Position numbers and translations under genes: made by a program
NCBI GenBank assembly: GCA_028752905.1
Contig: JAQNBH010000004.1
Location: 35,408,765 to 35,472,764 of the forward strand
From: Cladorhizidae sp. MBARI D1340-BT2
Lineage: Eukaryota > Porifera > Demospongiae > Poecilosclerida > Cladorhizidae
DNA length: 64,000 bases
Direction of reading: 5' to 3'
Notes under the pieces: model-generated
What the model saw: only the letters and a program-made list of their open reading frames with translations
What the model was told of the DNA's origin: nothing
Databases searched by the model: none
Part shown: positions 20,623 to 31,385 of the stretch, one piece after another
Layout: each line of letters opens with the position of its first letter
Position numbering within the stretch: position 1 is the first letter of the stretch

Positions 20623-21230
20623 TGCTGGGGCTTGTCAGACCAAGCGTATGCTACTAAAGCGAAATGTTAATTCTTCTAGCCTGGGCATGCCTGCACAGCT
20701 AAAATTCCTGCACAGCTAAAATTATTACAGATTGACTAGTATTTTATAATAATTATGAAGACAATAGAATTATGTTAAAATTACAATTATGAAAATTATA
20801 CACGCTATGTTACAGTTAGCTACACCAACCTAGGTGTCCATCTTCATGTATTGCCTTCAATAGTCTCTGCTTTTCTTCCGCAGTTTCTACCACAAGCCTC
20901 CTCACTGACTTGACGTTCGTCTCTTTTTTCTCGATATAAATATAACCGACCTTCATGGACATTGAAGTTATTTGCCTTTCTTCTCAAGCTTCTTTTATAG
21001 TTGTGTGTGCTATCTATAGGATAGTTTCCAGAATAAATTCAAATACTTCAGAGAAAGATGCCATCTATACAATATAAATTTGTCTGCTGGGACGTAATTC
21101 CTCGCCCCCGGGACGCTTATATGCTCATCGGTTAACGTTTGAATCCCCATCAACCCCCCTGACGTCGATGGCGTCATTTAAAAACTTGACTTATTAATTT
21201 AGTTAATACTTATTGATGATGTAATGCTGG

Positions 21231-21329
21231 GGGGGGAAATGAAAAAAAAGAAAAGGAAAAAAAAGAAGGGAAAAAAAGGGGGGGAAAAGAAGAAAAAAAG
21301 GGGAAAAAAGAAAGGAAAGGAAAAAAAAG
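21231..21329. repeat. Polypurine tract
   Basis: About 100 bases of nearly pure A/G with several G runs, lying between the presumed Ginger1 right end and the hAT N-terminal half. Possibly triplex-forming; no coding content. Confidence 0.9.
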
Positions 21330-21337
21330 TTAACATC

Positions 21338-22471
21338 CTAGCGGACGACCCTAGGACGTAGGGACATCACGTTATCCGTTGGTAACCTCGAATCGAGTAG
21401 CATCGAAAGATTGATCCTAGCCAGAATATCCAGAGCTTCTGACAGGAACACGACACTAGCAGCTCCAGTGTAAGTAGCAAGGAGAGCACCAATACCGTAT
21501 GCTTCAGCATCACCTGATGTCTCATACAGCTGTTGTAGGGTGACGATAAGGGCAGGTAGCTCTCGGTAAATAGCCCATACACAGCGATCGTGTGAGAGCC
21601 ATCTGGTCTCACTAGGCTTCACAATCTTAAGCTCAGGTAGCTTGAGGACAGACTGGACTGCTTTAAGAGATTCTGCTTTCTTGGGTGAGTAGAAGAAGAG
21701 CTTCCATATATTTCTGTAGTACTAATATCTACGCACTCATCAGCTAACACAGGCTTGATTTTAAGCTCTCAATTAGCAGCCAGCTATTGATGGCCTCTAA
21801 AAGCATCACTGCAGAAAATTTGGATGTGTACTGAGCATTTTGTGGCTCCTCTTTGACATGTTGCTGGAGAAGTTCATCTCCATTTGCAATTTACAACTGG
21901 ACCAGTGGATCGAATCTGGTTGTAAGGGGCAGGCAATTTTTGGCAAGAAAATAAAAAGCTTAAGCACTATGTTTCTGTTCTTTGCTCTCCTTTCTTCAGC
22001 CTCCTTAGCAGCTGCTGAACATTGCAGTTGTGGGACACTCTGCTCCTTTCCTTGTTCTGCCATTCGAGCATGGATAACAGCATCTCTGTGTCATTTTGAC
22101 TGGCTGTGTTCCTTGAGTTGTTCAGTAGCGTGATTCCAATCCTGAATTCCCCGAGTGGTCCATGCACCCCTCGCCGTAGAAAGTGCATTTCCTCGCTTCT
22201 GGCAGAGCTGGCAGAACATGCCCTACTTAGGATCATCGCAGTACACCCAAGGCTATTTCTGCTCCCACTCCTTCTTGTCGCTGAGCCTGGCTTTGTAGAG
22301 TTTCCTCTTCTGCGCTTTGGAACACACTGATCTACCTACTATTGCTTCGGAATTGGTTGAAGCCAAGGCATCACTAGTCGACGTAGTTGGGACTACATCT
22401 TCGTCGTCCTCAGAATCTCTACTAGACCCAATACGGACTTTCTTTAAGGTAATAAAGTTCCTGAGGTCCAT
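21338..22471 (-). pseudogene. hAT transposase, N-terminal half with internal deletion
   Basis: Starts MDLRNFITLKKVRIGSS with an acidic stretch, then PWVYCDDPK and MFCQLCQKR (BED/TTF-type finger) interrupted by two stops, a frameshifted stretch matching GIQDWNHATEQLKEHSQSK, then RMAEQGKEQSVPQLQ and KEAEERRAKNRNIVLKL. After DECVDIST the sequence jumps to KIVKPSETRWLSHDRC and LYETSGDAEAYGIGALL. Against the intact copy at 45874-48060, most of the catalytic core between these two points is missing. It ends at 21338 where the C-terminal half (9812-10490) should begin. Confidence 0.85.
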
Positions 22472-22597
22472 TTGTGTAGGTTTGTATTTCTCTGGGTCGT
22501 ATTTAGTTGCAGAATGCTACTAGCTGAAACATTTGCTCTTTATATACAAATTTGTGAATAAATCTAGGATATTCTGTGTCACAGTTCAATCATGTGT

Positions 22598-22803
22598 TAA
22601 TCTAGAATGTTCTGTCCATGTGCTATTATTCTGTGGTTCTTTCCTAATGGTAGCGTAGATTAAATCTACACTACAATTAGGAAACCTAACCACAGAATAA
22701 TAGCAACATTCTAGATTAGACACAATTGCATCTTGCCGCAAAACTATTCTGTGGCAAGATGCAATTGTGTCATAATCTAGAATGTTCTGTCCATGTGCTA
22801 GTA
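22598..22803. repeat. Two adjacent foldbacks inside a direct repeat
   Basis: First foldback: ctattattctgtggt with tcctaat and tagattt parts pairs with its inverse ending accacagaataatag (about 22622-22705). Second: ctagattagacacaattgc plus atcttgcc pairs with ggcaagatgcaattgtgtc (about 22713-22783). The phrase tctagaatgttctgtccatg flanks both at about 22602 and 22780. No coding; resembles a foldback MITE. Confidence 0.8.
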
Positions 22804-24375
22804 CTTTAACTATAGGTTCAAAATGTCTCAGAATCTATCTGAGAGCATTTATTTCGCCAAAAAATTCTGGGGGGGCATGCCCCCAGACCCCCCTACCTGG
22901 AGCTTCCTTACGCACGCCCATCACGTAAATGCCAAACATTTTGAGTTTCCCCCCCCCCCCCAAACTGTAAATCCTGTATGAACTCCTGGGTGACCATTAA
23001 TTATTTGAGGTTCACGATGGTAGAGTGTGAAATGTGCAATGCAGAATATGACTTACACTCAATAAATTTACTCTGGTATATATACGTTGAGTATGCTCGG
23101 TGCTCAAAGGTAGTTGCTAATTTACATCTGTGGTCTTGCTTGTTGGGCTTAAGACTATAGTCTACTACATAGCAACTGCTATAGCTATAGCTAGTCTTAA
23201 TAGCATGGAACTTGAGTACTAATTTAGAGAGCACTATAGTGGTGGGTACGTATCTAACTTCAGCTTCGGAGCATTGTAAGTTTTGCTTGTCCTTGTTGTA
23301 GTACAGGTAACCAGCAACAGAGCTGGATATTCTAGAGGAGTAGATAGATTGTTTTGTTTTAATAAATAGTCTACTAATTAACAATATGCCTGAATAACTA
23401 GTAATGTATTGAGTGGTGTATGAAAATAAATTGGAGAGAAAGAGTTGTAAAGCAGAAACCACAAAAAACATTCCTTCATCAGGAATATTATTCATGATGA
23501 AGGCTGGAGCATTGTGTCAAAACTTCGAGAGAGTAAAATTATTCAGAGAGTCATATTATGTCAACTGAAAGTTCATTTAGCCTATGGGACAAAACTTGAT
23601 TATGTTAGAGTGTATTGCGCTAGCCAATGTCCTAGCTTTAACATAGCTGAAGACTTAAAACGCTACTAATCTGTGCTTTATTGATGTCACCCCCATGATG
23701 TTATTAAACTTAGGTTGTGATACGGGCAATATTTATATTTAGGTTCTGAACTGGACAAGAGTTCTTCAAAGCTGCTTCCCAAAGTGCACTAGGTCATCCT
23801 TGAAGGTCTTTGTGTAGTTCTCATAGTTCTAAAAGGAAGAGACAAGAACTTGTCAAAGTGATAGTTTGTACCCTTGACCTAGCTTAATTTGTTCACTATG
23901 CTCTCCTTCATTAGCACATCGCTCCTGTATTTAGTCTATGCATCTCCTCATATAATGGTACTCTTATTATAATATATGCTGTGCTGTGGCTGAGAGCTGT
24001 TGGGATGTCATCCTTTTCGGTGGTTCTATGGCAGGGAACCTCAAGGTTTGTAGATTGATGGATGGCTGGGGTAGAGAAGCTGAGGGTGGTGTGTGTGTGT
24101 GGATTGGTATATGTACAATAGATGTGCATGTGCTCTGTGTTGCTGTACTTTCTAGGAAAGTATCATGCAGGGTAGATGCTCTTGTTTGTTTTATTGCTTT
24201 GGGAGATGGTTGGGATGGTGTGCTAGATTTTGATCCATAGTTTGGCCCCTCATTGTATGGGGTACACCCTCCATCACATCCATCTCTGTTAGGTACTACT
24301 AGTAGGTTAAAACATTACTGTTGTCTCACTTTGAAAGCCAATTAGCTACATATTAATAGACTCCTGATGACAGCC
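22804..24375. other. Unassigned, with a hAT-like GC-rich scar
   Basis: Around 22868-22905 the text ctgggggggcatgcccccag and later a C run at 22949-22962 look like a decayed hAT end. The 164-codon minus frame at 23001-23495 is Ser/Tyr rich with no recognisable domain; I see no supported gene. Confidence 0.35.
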
Positions 24376-24459
24376 CATCCTGATGATATAGAGATAAGGG
24401 TGTGTCGGGATGAAATTGAAGACCTTGCCATTGAAATCGTGGAGATTTATGTTCTGTAA
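24376..24459 (+). pseudogene. Tail of a second fibrinogen-related gene
   Basis: Plus-strand frame HPDDIEIRVCRDEIED then LAIEIVEIYVL and TAA. It matches the last 25 or so residues of the gene at 756-1751 (DDIEMRVCRDE...VEIYVQ). No upstream part of the protein is visible in the preceding kilobase, so it is a relic or a terminal exon after a long intron. Confidence 0.65.
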
Positions 24460-25579
24460 TGATGCCTCACCTTCTAATAGATGTATTATGGTATAGCATT
24501 TTTATACCCATTTTGATTTAAAACACACGACAAACAATAATATGTGTAATGCTCTTGAGAATAACGAGTTCCAATAAACAATATCAAGTGTTGAAAACCT
24601 GTGGTTCGGGTACAGGAGCGCATCTAAACATTTAAAAGGACCCTTGTGGTTTTACCCATGTTTCAGTCCTAGTTTATTGCAACACCATTATTCATGTCAT
24701 TGGAAAGCACCTAGAATGAGCTACATTTTGAGACCATAATCTTTGGAAATGGATTAAGCATTCAATAGTTATGACACGTTTTTTTAAAACCCCACAAAAT
24801 GGTCGATTCCCGCCTTAATGGATGGTCTAGCTTTCATCTAGCCAAAATGTCAGGTGAAAAAATGATTATTGAGAGTCATTGTATCTACATTATGTCAACT
24901 GAGAGTTTGTTGACAAGAATAACTCACAGTCAATAGTCCAACAAGATCAAAACCAACCTAGCAATACTAAGCATTTTCATAATAAAGTGCGTAATCTTAG
25001 CTACTTCGATGAAACATACTATTTTCTCTTTCACATTTATTATTGAATGACAATGTGGAATAGTGATGTGTTGATATAGAGTTGAAGGAGAGATACAAAG
25101 AGCTAGTGGAGCTATCACAAGTCTCCAGAGAGATTTGTTACCAGTCTCCGGAGGAGGGTTTACAATCTATGGTTTGTCCTCTGTATAAAGTCAGTGATTG
25201 CCAAGCTAACGCTGACGGTAGAGGTGTCCCTTCACGAGCACTCTACGTCAGGATGAAGGATAATAGATTTGCCCGGGGTGGTCACCAAACTGGCATCACC
25301 TGATCTTCCAGTTTGCTACACTATCTAACTTGGCTTTAGATTGACTCACCACATTGATCTTGGCCAACTTTTGACTGGAGTGTTGCTTGTATTGAAATTT
25401 GATGAGTAGGTTTTGCCTCGGGTTTTGCAATTGGACCTTATTATGTGTAGCTAATATCAATAGCTTGCATGCCTGTATAGACGATCAAGGTAGCTAACAA
25501 GCTAGAGGGCTTGTATGATTGAGTATATAGCTAGCTATAGCTCAGTTGTTTGATTAAATTAACTTTGGAGGTGTTTATA
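24460..25579. other. Mostly non-coding, one possible exon
   Basis: An open plus frame at 25082-25303 (KERYKELVELSQVSREICYQ and onward, ending GGHQTGIT and stop) may be an exon but matches nothing I know. The rest is A+T rich without repeats of note. Confidence 0.3.
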
Positions 25580-25785
25580 CTGTAGCTCAATAGGCTAGCT
25601 AATTATAGACCAAACACACACTTGGGCCAATGTTCATGGAGTAGAGCCGTAGCTCAATAGGCTAGCTATATATATACCAAACATGCACTTGGTCAAGCCA
25701 ATGTTCATGGAGTAGAGCCGTAGCTCAATAGGCTAGCTAATTATATACCAAACATGCACTTGGTAAGGCCAATGTTCAGCTGACG
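25580..25785. repeat. Three-copy tandem repeat of about 70 bp
   Basis: The unit contains agctcaataggctagcta, then accaaaca and caatgttcatggagtag, repeated nearly exactly three times, the last copy ending just before the helical exons. Confidence 0.85.
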
Positions 25786-26280
25786 CTGCTACTGAACCTG
25801 GAGTAGATTACTTTGATACCAGTTTTTATCCAAGAAAAAAAATGTCCGCAAGAAGGATAGGGTGTTCCAGTGTGAGTGCATTACTAGCTATATTTTATCT
25901 TGTTACATTTTAGTTTTCCCTTTAAGACGTCATGAAATGGCTGAACTGGAAAGTATCGAGTCTTGGACCATTTTAAATTGCATACCTCCACTGAAGATGG
26001 TTCTTAAGGAGAAGGACTTAATTGTGTTCCTTCACCAAAGAGGATACCTTTTTATGATGAGGTATTAAATCTAAAATCCATGATGACTTCTGATCAGAGG
26101 TCTGATCAATTACTGGAGCGTATTAGGGATGTGAGATTGCACTGAGCTCGGAGCAATACCATGTACTGGTGGACCAGCTTCGGAAGAATCTGGAGAGATA
26201 TGGAATGATGGTGAATATCGTTAACAAGGAATTTAGTAGGCTTGGTGGGGGTAGAGCTCAAACAAGATCTGAAGTGGGTA
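25786..26280 (+). other. Possible exons of a helical, CARD-like protein
   Basis: Three open pieces on the plus strand. 25782-25871: EPGVDYFDTSFYPRKK, followed by a GTGAGT donor. 25913-26065, after a TTTTAG acceptor: EMAELESIESW, CIPPLKMVLKEKDLIVFLHQ. After a one-base shift: FYDEVLNLKSMMTSDQRSDQ and LLERIRDV, then SSEQYHVLVDQLRKNLERYG and a GTAAGTG donor near 26278. The pattern of amphipathic helices ending in 'SDQLLERIRD' recalls death-fold (CARD) domains, but this is impression only. The frameshift suggests decay or a missed intron. Confidence 0.3.
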
Positions 26281-26812
26281 AGTGTAGTGAATAAAAATGT
26301 GCTGCTTTTGCCTACTCAATGCTAGGTAACTAGTTGCTGTAGACATTGATTGGGGAGATTGGTTAATACTGTTTTGGCAGGTATATACATGGAGCTGCAA
26401 ATATTACAGACCATATGGTGCTATTCCACTTCATGTTTTCGAGCCATGCCAACTTGTATTGACTGTGAACACTTTCCTATACCAGATGCTCTTCCCCACA
26501 AGGGAGGTCAAGGGTCGGCTATGCTGTACCATTTCTGAACTTGAACAAGGCACACCAAAAACCACAAAGAGGCTTATGGCAATCCTGCTAATCAGAGAGA
26601 CACCACATCTACAGACTGTTCCCCCCACAGTGCTGTATGGTTAAATTACTTAAAGTCCTCCACATGCTTTGACAGTTGCAGTGTATGCACAGTTGCCTTC
26701 TCCTGTGGAATGCAACAGAACTAGCTGATCACTGCTGGCTTTTCAATATGTCCATGGGATGGCCACCAAATTTGCCCCAAGGTGATCGGTGATTGGAAAT
26801 ACCCTTCCTTGA
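26281..26812. other. Unassigned
   Basis: Three short overlapping plus frames at 26350-26644 show no family I recognise. No repeats of note. Confidence 0.3.
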
Positions 26813-27202
26813 CCTGGGTTCACAATACTGTTTTTTTCTGATGCATCGCATCGCATCCTCCAGCATTCTAAAAAAAAAGCATTCTACGGCATCCTCATGG
26901 TTAACAATCTTGTTCCAAGACGCGTATTGTGAACTGAATTCCAACCTTTCACCTCATTATTGAAGATTGCGAATACTTGGGAATCCAACTGATGACTACG
27001 AGGAGCGCATCCATTGCTTAGAAATTTAGTGTAGCTTTCTAAATAATGCACAGGTTTACAAAATCACATGCGATGAAGAAGCAATCTAATTGGCTGGACG
27101 GAGGAGGATGCTTCACACAAGGATGCAAAAATAGTACGCTAGAATGCGACGCGACGCGCATGATGTGACATTCTTTGTTTGCGTCGTGTTGTGAATCAGC
27201 CT
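26813..27202. mobile_element. Candidate Harbinger-type MITE
   Basis: Left end cctgggttcacaatactg with tgcatcgcatcgcatcc; right end gacgcgacgcgcatg... gtcgtgttgtgaatcagcc followed by tta. This gttcacaac/gcatcgc pattern matches the ends of Harbinger 1 (15387-17039). No coding content. The left boundary and target duplication are uncertain. Confidence 0.4.
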
Positions 27203-27363
27203 TTAGGCTGCTCTAATGCAGTGCCTCGCTGGGAAATAGCCACCGATTAGTCTCACCATTCACTGGCCCTCATCAAAATCTTCACTGTTATGTTGAAAGA
27301 CAATTTTACCCTCTAGGCAGGGACCTTAATTGATTCCTTGAGCAGCAACTAGAGCATTGGCTT

Positions 27364-28195
27364 CCTCAGTACTCTGACCCTGGTCAGTACTCTGACCCTG
27401 GTCACTACTGCTATCATTGCCAGAGTACTCTGACCCTGGTCACTACTGTTATCATTGCTGGAGTACTCTGACCCTGGTCACTACTGCTATCATTGCTGGA
27501 GTACTCTGACCCTGGTCAGTACTCTGACCCTGGTCACTACTGCTATCATTGCCAGAGTACTCTGACCCTGGTCACTACTGTTATCATTGCTGGAGTACTC
27601 TGACCCTGGTCACTACTGCTATCATTGCTGGAGTACTCTGACCCTGGTCACTACTGCTATCATTGCCGGAGTACTCTGACCCTGGTCACTACTGCTATCA
27701 ATGCCAGAGTACTTTGACCCTAGCAGCTACTGCTATCATTGCTAGAGTACTTTGGTACTGGTTACTACTGGTATCGTTGCCAGATTACTGTGACCCTGGT
27801 CGCTAATGCTCTCATTGCCAGAGTACTCTGACCCTGGTAACTACTGCTATCATAGTCAGAGTATTCTGACCCTGGCCACTACTACTATAATTCCCAGAGT
27901 ACTCTGATCATGGCCACTACCATTGCCAGTGTACTCTGACCCTTTGGTCACTAATGCTATCATTGACAGAGTACTCTGACCCTGGTCACTACTCCAGAGT
28001 ATTCTGACCATGGTCACTACTGCTTCCATTGCCAGTGTTCTCTGACCATGGCCACTACTGCTATCATTGCCTGACTATTCTGAACCTGGCCACTACTGCT
28101 ATCATTGCCTGACTACTCTGATCCTGGTCACTACTGCTATCATGGCCGGAGTACTCTGACCCTGGTCACTACTGCTATCATGGCCAGAGTACTCT
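27364..28195. repeat. 38-bp minisatellite, about 20 copies
   Basis: The unit gagtactctgaccctggtc plus actactgctatcattgc repeats, clean on the left and increasingly degenerate to the right. No spacers of constant, unique sequence, so not a CRISPR array. Confidence 0.95.
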
Positions 28196-28853
28196 GTAAT
28201 TGTGATAAGGAGTTGTAAGTTGCCACAGTAGCCTTGTATAAACATTTAGAGCAGTGCCCACTCCTGTGAAGAAACTTCATTACACCAACAAGAGATTCAA
28301 TCTTTATTAAGTTTATTCATGGGTGGGTTGGTCCAAGGTGTATAAGGATTGCTTCCTCCAAGGTGGGCAGCTATGATTGTAGACAGACCTCTCTGTTGGC
28401 TGGGTAGGGTTTTAGCAATCATGTAATTCGTGGCCGAGACATCTGCTAATTTACTTAACAAACATGGTATTGGCGTGTATATATTGGACATGTGATGGCC
28501 TCACCATGTGCAACAGTGGTGGAGGTATTGGGTATATATATTGGACACATGAGCTTCACTCATGGGTTGAAGTTGATTATCTGGTCTGGCCTCACTGAAG
28601 TGGTGTGTTATTACTCTATCTCTACTCATATATGGTCTTAATAAACATGTGCAATTATGGTTGGGGTGGGGTTGTCATCATTCCTCCACAGTAAAACACA
28701 CTGCAACTGCTAGTTGTGTTCTAGTTAAAAATGTGGATCAGTCACCATGAAACAGTAATATTAGAAAGAAGATCTACAATATGCACAAATACCCTACCTA
28801 CCGATGGAGATGCATGTAAGTCAATCAACACCAATTTGCACTTATAAGGTTAA
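28196..28853. other. Unassigned, one small open frame
   Basis: A 64-codon minus frame at 28297-28491 (start MSNIYTPIPCLLSKLADVSA, later GSNPYTPWTNPPMNK) has a balanced composition and might be a small protein or first exon; I do not recognise it. The phrase gtatatatattggaca occurs twice upstream of it. Confidence 0.3.
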
Positions 28854-29755
28854 GGCCAGAGTTGGGCTAAAGGCTAGGGCTAGAGCAAGAGTTAGGACTG
28901 AGGCTAAAGTTAGGTCTAGGGCTAGAGTTGGGTAAGGCTAGGGCTAGAGTTGGGTAAGCTAGTGCTGGAGCAAGAGTTAAGACTGAGGCTAGAGTTAGGT
29001 CTAAGGCTAGAGTTGGGTAAGGGTAAGGCCAGAGCAAGAATTAGAACTGAGGCTAGAATTAGGTCTAGGGCTAGAGTTGGGCTAAGACTAGGGCTAGAGC
29101 AAGAGTTAGGACTGAGGCTAGAGTTAGTTCTATGGCTAGAGCTATAGCAAGAGTTAGGACTAAGGCTAGAGTTAGGTCTAAGGCTAGAGCTAGGGTTAAG
29201 ACAAGGGCTAGAGTATGTATAGAGTTAGGACTAGGGCTAGAATTATTGACGTTTGAACTTTATAGGGAAAAGTAGTATACTACTCACAATATTATGTCAC
29301 TTATTGACAATGAGCATGCTAGAGTTAAAACAGGAGAAGAGTTGTCTATTAAAGGAAGAATTATGTCCAATGGGCTAAGGCTAGGTCTAGAGTTACGGCT
29401 AAGCCTAGGGCTAGAGTTAGGGCTAGAGTTATGATCTAGTAGGATAGAGTTAGGGCTAAGGCTAGAGCTAGAGTTAGGACTAGAGCTAGAGTTACGGCTA
29501 AGTCTAGGGCTAGGGGTAAGACTAGGGGTAATGGGGTAAGGCTAGGGCTAGAGTTAAGACTAGGGCTAGAGTTAGGGCTAAGGCTAGGGCTAGAGTTAGG
29601 ACTAGGGCTAAAGTTAGGGCTAGGGCTAGAGTTAGGGCTAAGTCTAGGGCTAGAGTTAGGGCTAAGGCTAGAGTTAGGGCTAAGGCTATGGCTAGAGTTA
29701 AGGCTAGGGCTAGAGTTATGGCTAGGCTAGGGCTAGAGTTAGGGCTAAGGTTAGA
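28854..29755. repeat. GCTAGG/GAGTTAGG degenerate satellite
   Basis: About 900 bp of 6-mers and 12-18-mers built from gctagg, gctaga and gttagg, broken by a 150-bp unique piece near 29245-29375. Long Ala-Leu open frames are artefacts. It contains many TTAGGG-like words, so it is telomere-like in part. Confidence 0.92.
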
Positions 29756-30225
29756 CATGCTACGTGATGCTACTGAACTTACTTCTAATTTGTTGATGTT
29801 GTTGGCGTATGTGTATTAGTTCTTCAGGTTACAGTCGTGTAGTTACACTTGCAATACTAACAGAAATATCTCTCTCTGGGCTAGATATGTTGACATGAAC
29901 CTCTAACTTGACAAGTTTAGTGTCCTTAACACACGCCCACAAATCGACATTTCATGGTCGGCACATAGTGCAATGTTGAAGGACCTGGTTGACTTATTTT
30001 GGGCTGGTTAGGAGAGTAGAGTGAATATCTCTGCCAGTGTATATAATTGTCTGTTGTTTAATGATGTGAGATTCAGCTATTCAGGTTTAATCCTGAGGTA
30101 TTGTTTTATCTGGGCCAGGGGTTGTTGTTATTGGGGGGAAATGTAAATGTGGGAGAAATTATGCCACTTCATAGGGAATATTTTTTATTCGGTGGTGAGG
30201 TTACATGAAGGGAAATGTACCCTGA
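29756..30225. other. Unique spacer between two satellites
   Basis: No open frame or transposon feature seen. Confidence 0.4.
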
Positions 30226-31085
30226 TGTCTATATCCTGGTCTCTTTATAACCTGGTCTATACACCCTGCCCTGTTCTCTTTATACCCTGATCTCTATACC
30301 CTTGTTACTATACCCTGCTCTCTATACCCTGGTCTCTATAACCTGGTCTCTATACTAGCCTCTATACAGGTCTCTATATCCTAGTCTCTGGCCTCTATAC
30401 CCTGGTCTTTATACCCTAGTCTATATACCCTGGTCTCCTTTGTCTATATACCTTTGTTTCTATATTCTGGTCTCTATGACCTGGTTTCTTCTATCTTCTT
30501 GGTCTCTATATCCTGGTCTCTATCTAGTATCTATACACTGGTCTTTATAACTTGCTCTCTACACCTATACCATGACCTCTATATCCTGAAATCTATACCA
30601 TGGCCTCTATACCCCAACCTCTATACCCTAATCTCTATAATCTGGTCTCTCTACCCTCTATACCTTGGCAGGGTTTCATTAAGAAAATTGTCCAAGGGAG
30701 GGAAACTAGAGGAATATGGATTTGCAAGGGGGGAGCATGATGGTTAAAGATGTGACGAGGTTTCTAATTAATTTTAATAACACAATTACCAAGGGGGGGT
30801 GCAAAAAGGTTCCAAGGGGGCGCTCCTCTCTCCCTCAATGAAACCCTGCTTGGTCTCTATACCATGGCCACTATACCCTGGCCCATATATCATGGATTCT
30901 ATACCCTAGTCTGGTCTCTACATCTATTCTCTGTACCAGGTCTCTATACACTGCCTGGCCTCTATACGCTGACTCCAATACCTGAGCCTCTATACGCTGG
31001 TCTCTAGCTGTTCTTTATACTAAACCCAGGCCTCTATCCTCTATTTCCTGATGTATATACCTTGATCGCTTACCATGACCTCTAC
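30226..31085. repeat. CTATACCCTGGTCT minisatellite, degenerate
   Basis: A 12-15 base unit of the form tatacc-ctggtctc, strongly diverged, interrupted by the hAT MITE at 30669-30848 and followed by a C run at 31110-31122. Confidence 0.9.
30669..30848. mobile_element. 180-bp hAT MITE inserted in the minisatellite
   Basis: Terminal inverted repeat cagggtttcatt at the left and aatgaaaccctg at the right. Direct repeat cttgg at 30664-30668 and 30849-30853. No coding. Its CAGGG ends and 5-bp target duplication match the hAT at 13046-14960, which could have mobilised it. Confidence 0.85.
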
Positions 31086-31385
31086 ATATATTCTGTCGTT
31101 TACACCTTGCCCCCCCCCCCCCTACCCCCCATCCTTCCCAAAGAAGCTCTTGGAAATCAAGCATGGCTTAGCATCCACAATCATTATCAACATCAACACC
31201 CACTGTTAAGCAAACATTTACTCGTACCTATTTAGTGGAAAAAAATTATGGCCACAGAGGCATGCTCATGTATTCATTTTAGAGTCACATGACAAAGTTG
31301 CCTTCTTCATAGCTTGAAGGCTCTGTCAACAAGAGCTGTGGATATGCTAGGATGGGAGACAATGAACTTGTATCAAAGTTCCGCT

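Larger units (their letters stand above)
10815..20962 (-). pseudogene. Ginger1-like transposase: integrase, Ulp1 protease, PHD finger
   Basis: Eight exons can be joined with consistent phase: 20962-20830, 20318-20158, 15202-15044, 13040-12326, 12142-12043, 11957-11829, 11762-11175 and 11064-10815. Exons 1-2 give the integrase zinc finger (HEDGHLG, YYWPGMYND, CDRCQ). Exon 3 gives the first catalytic Asp (LGIDLIGPLTETPSG). Exon 4 has ISVKGREF, where the second catalytic Asp is replaced by Val, then YHPQTNGLTERFNQ with the Glu and a GPY/F-like end. Exons 5-6 are a linker. Exon 7 is a Ulp1/C48 protease and exon 8 a PHD finger. Frameshifts lie near 12800 and 12440 in exon 4 and near 11545 in exon 7. 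The gene is dead as read, but its splice sites are well kept. Confidence 0.82.
10530..21120 (-). mobile_element. Ginger1-like DNA transposon with nested insertions
   Basis: Carries an integrase-Ulp1-PHD gene (10815-20962). Ginger1 is the DNA-transposon group known for gypsy-like integrase followed by Ulp1 or OTU protease domains. Ends are approximate: near 10541 the plus strand reads agcgtccgggggacg, and the reverse complement of 21100-21120 reads agcgtcccgggggcg, a plausible remnant of terminal inverted repeats. Flanking DNA on both sides is the two halves of one hAT gene. CCGG-type target duplications were not found. Confidence 0.6.

Noticed and set aside
23001..23495. 164-codon minus-strand frame
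   Set aside because: Ser/Tyr-rich, no recognisable motif; compatible with chance in this composition.
27364..28195. Regular repeats that might be a CRISPR array
   Set aside because: The units are contiguous, degenerate and without unique spacers of constant length, and the DNA is eukaryotic. The same holds for the arrays at 42896-43133 and 60801-61105.
28950..29758. Ala-Leu or Arg-Leu-Glu-rich frames, possibly a coiled coil or membrane protein
   Set aside because: Produced by the GCTAGG satellite in several frames.
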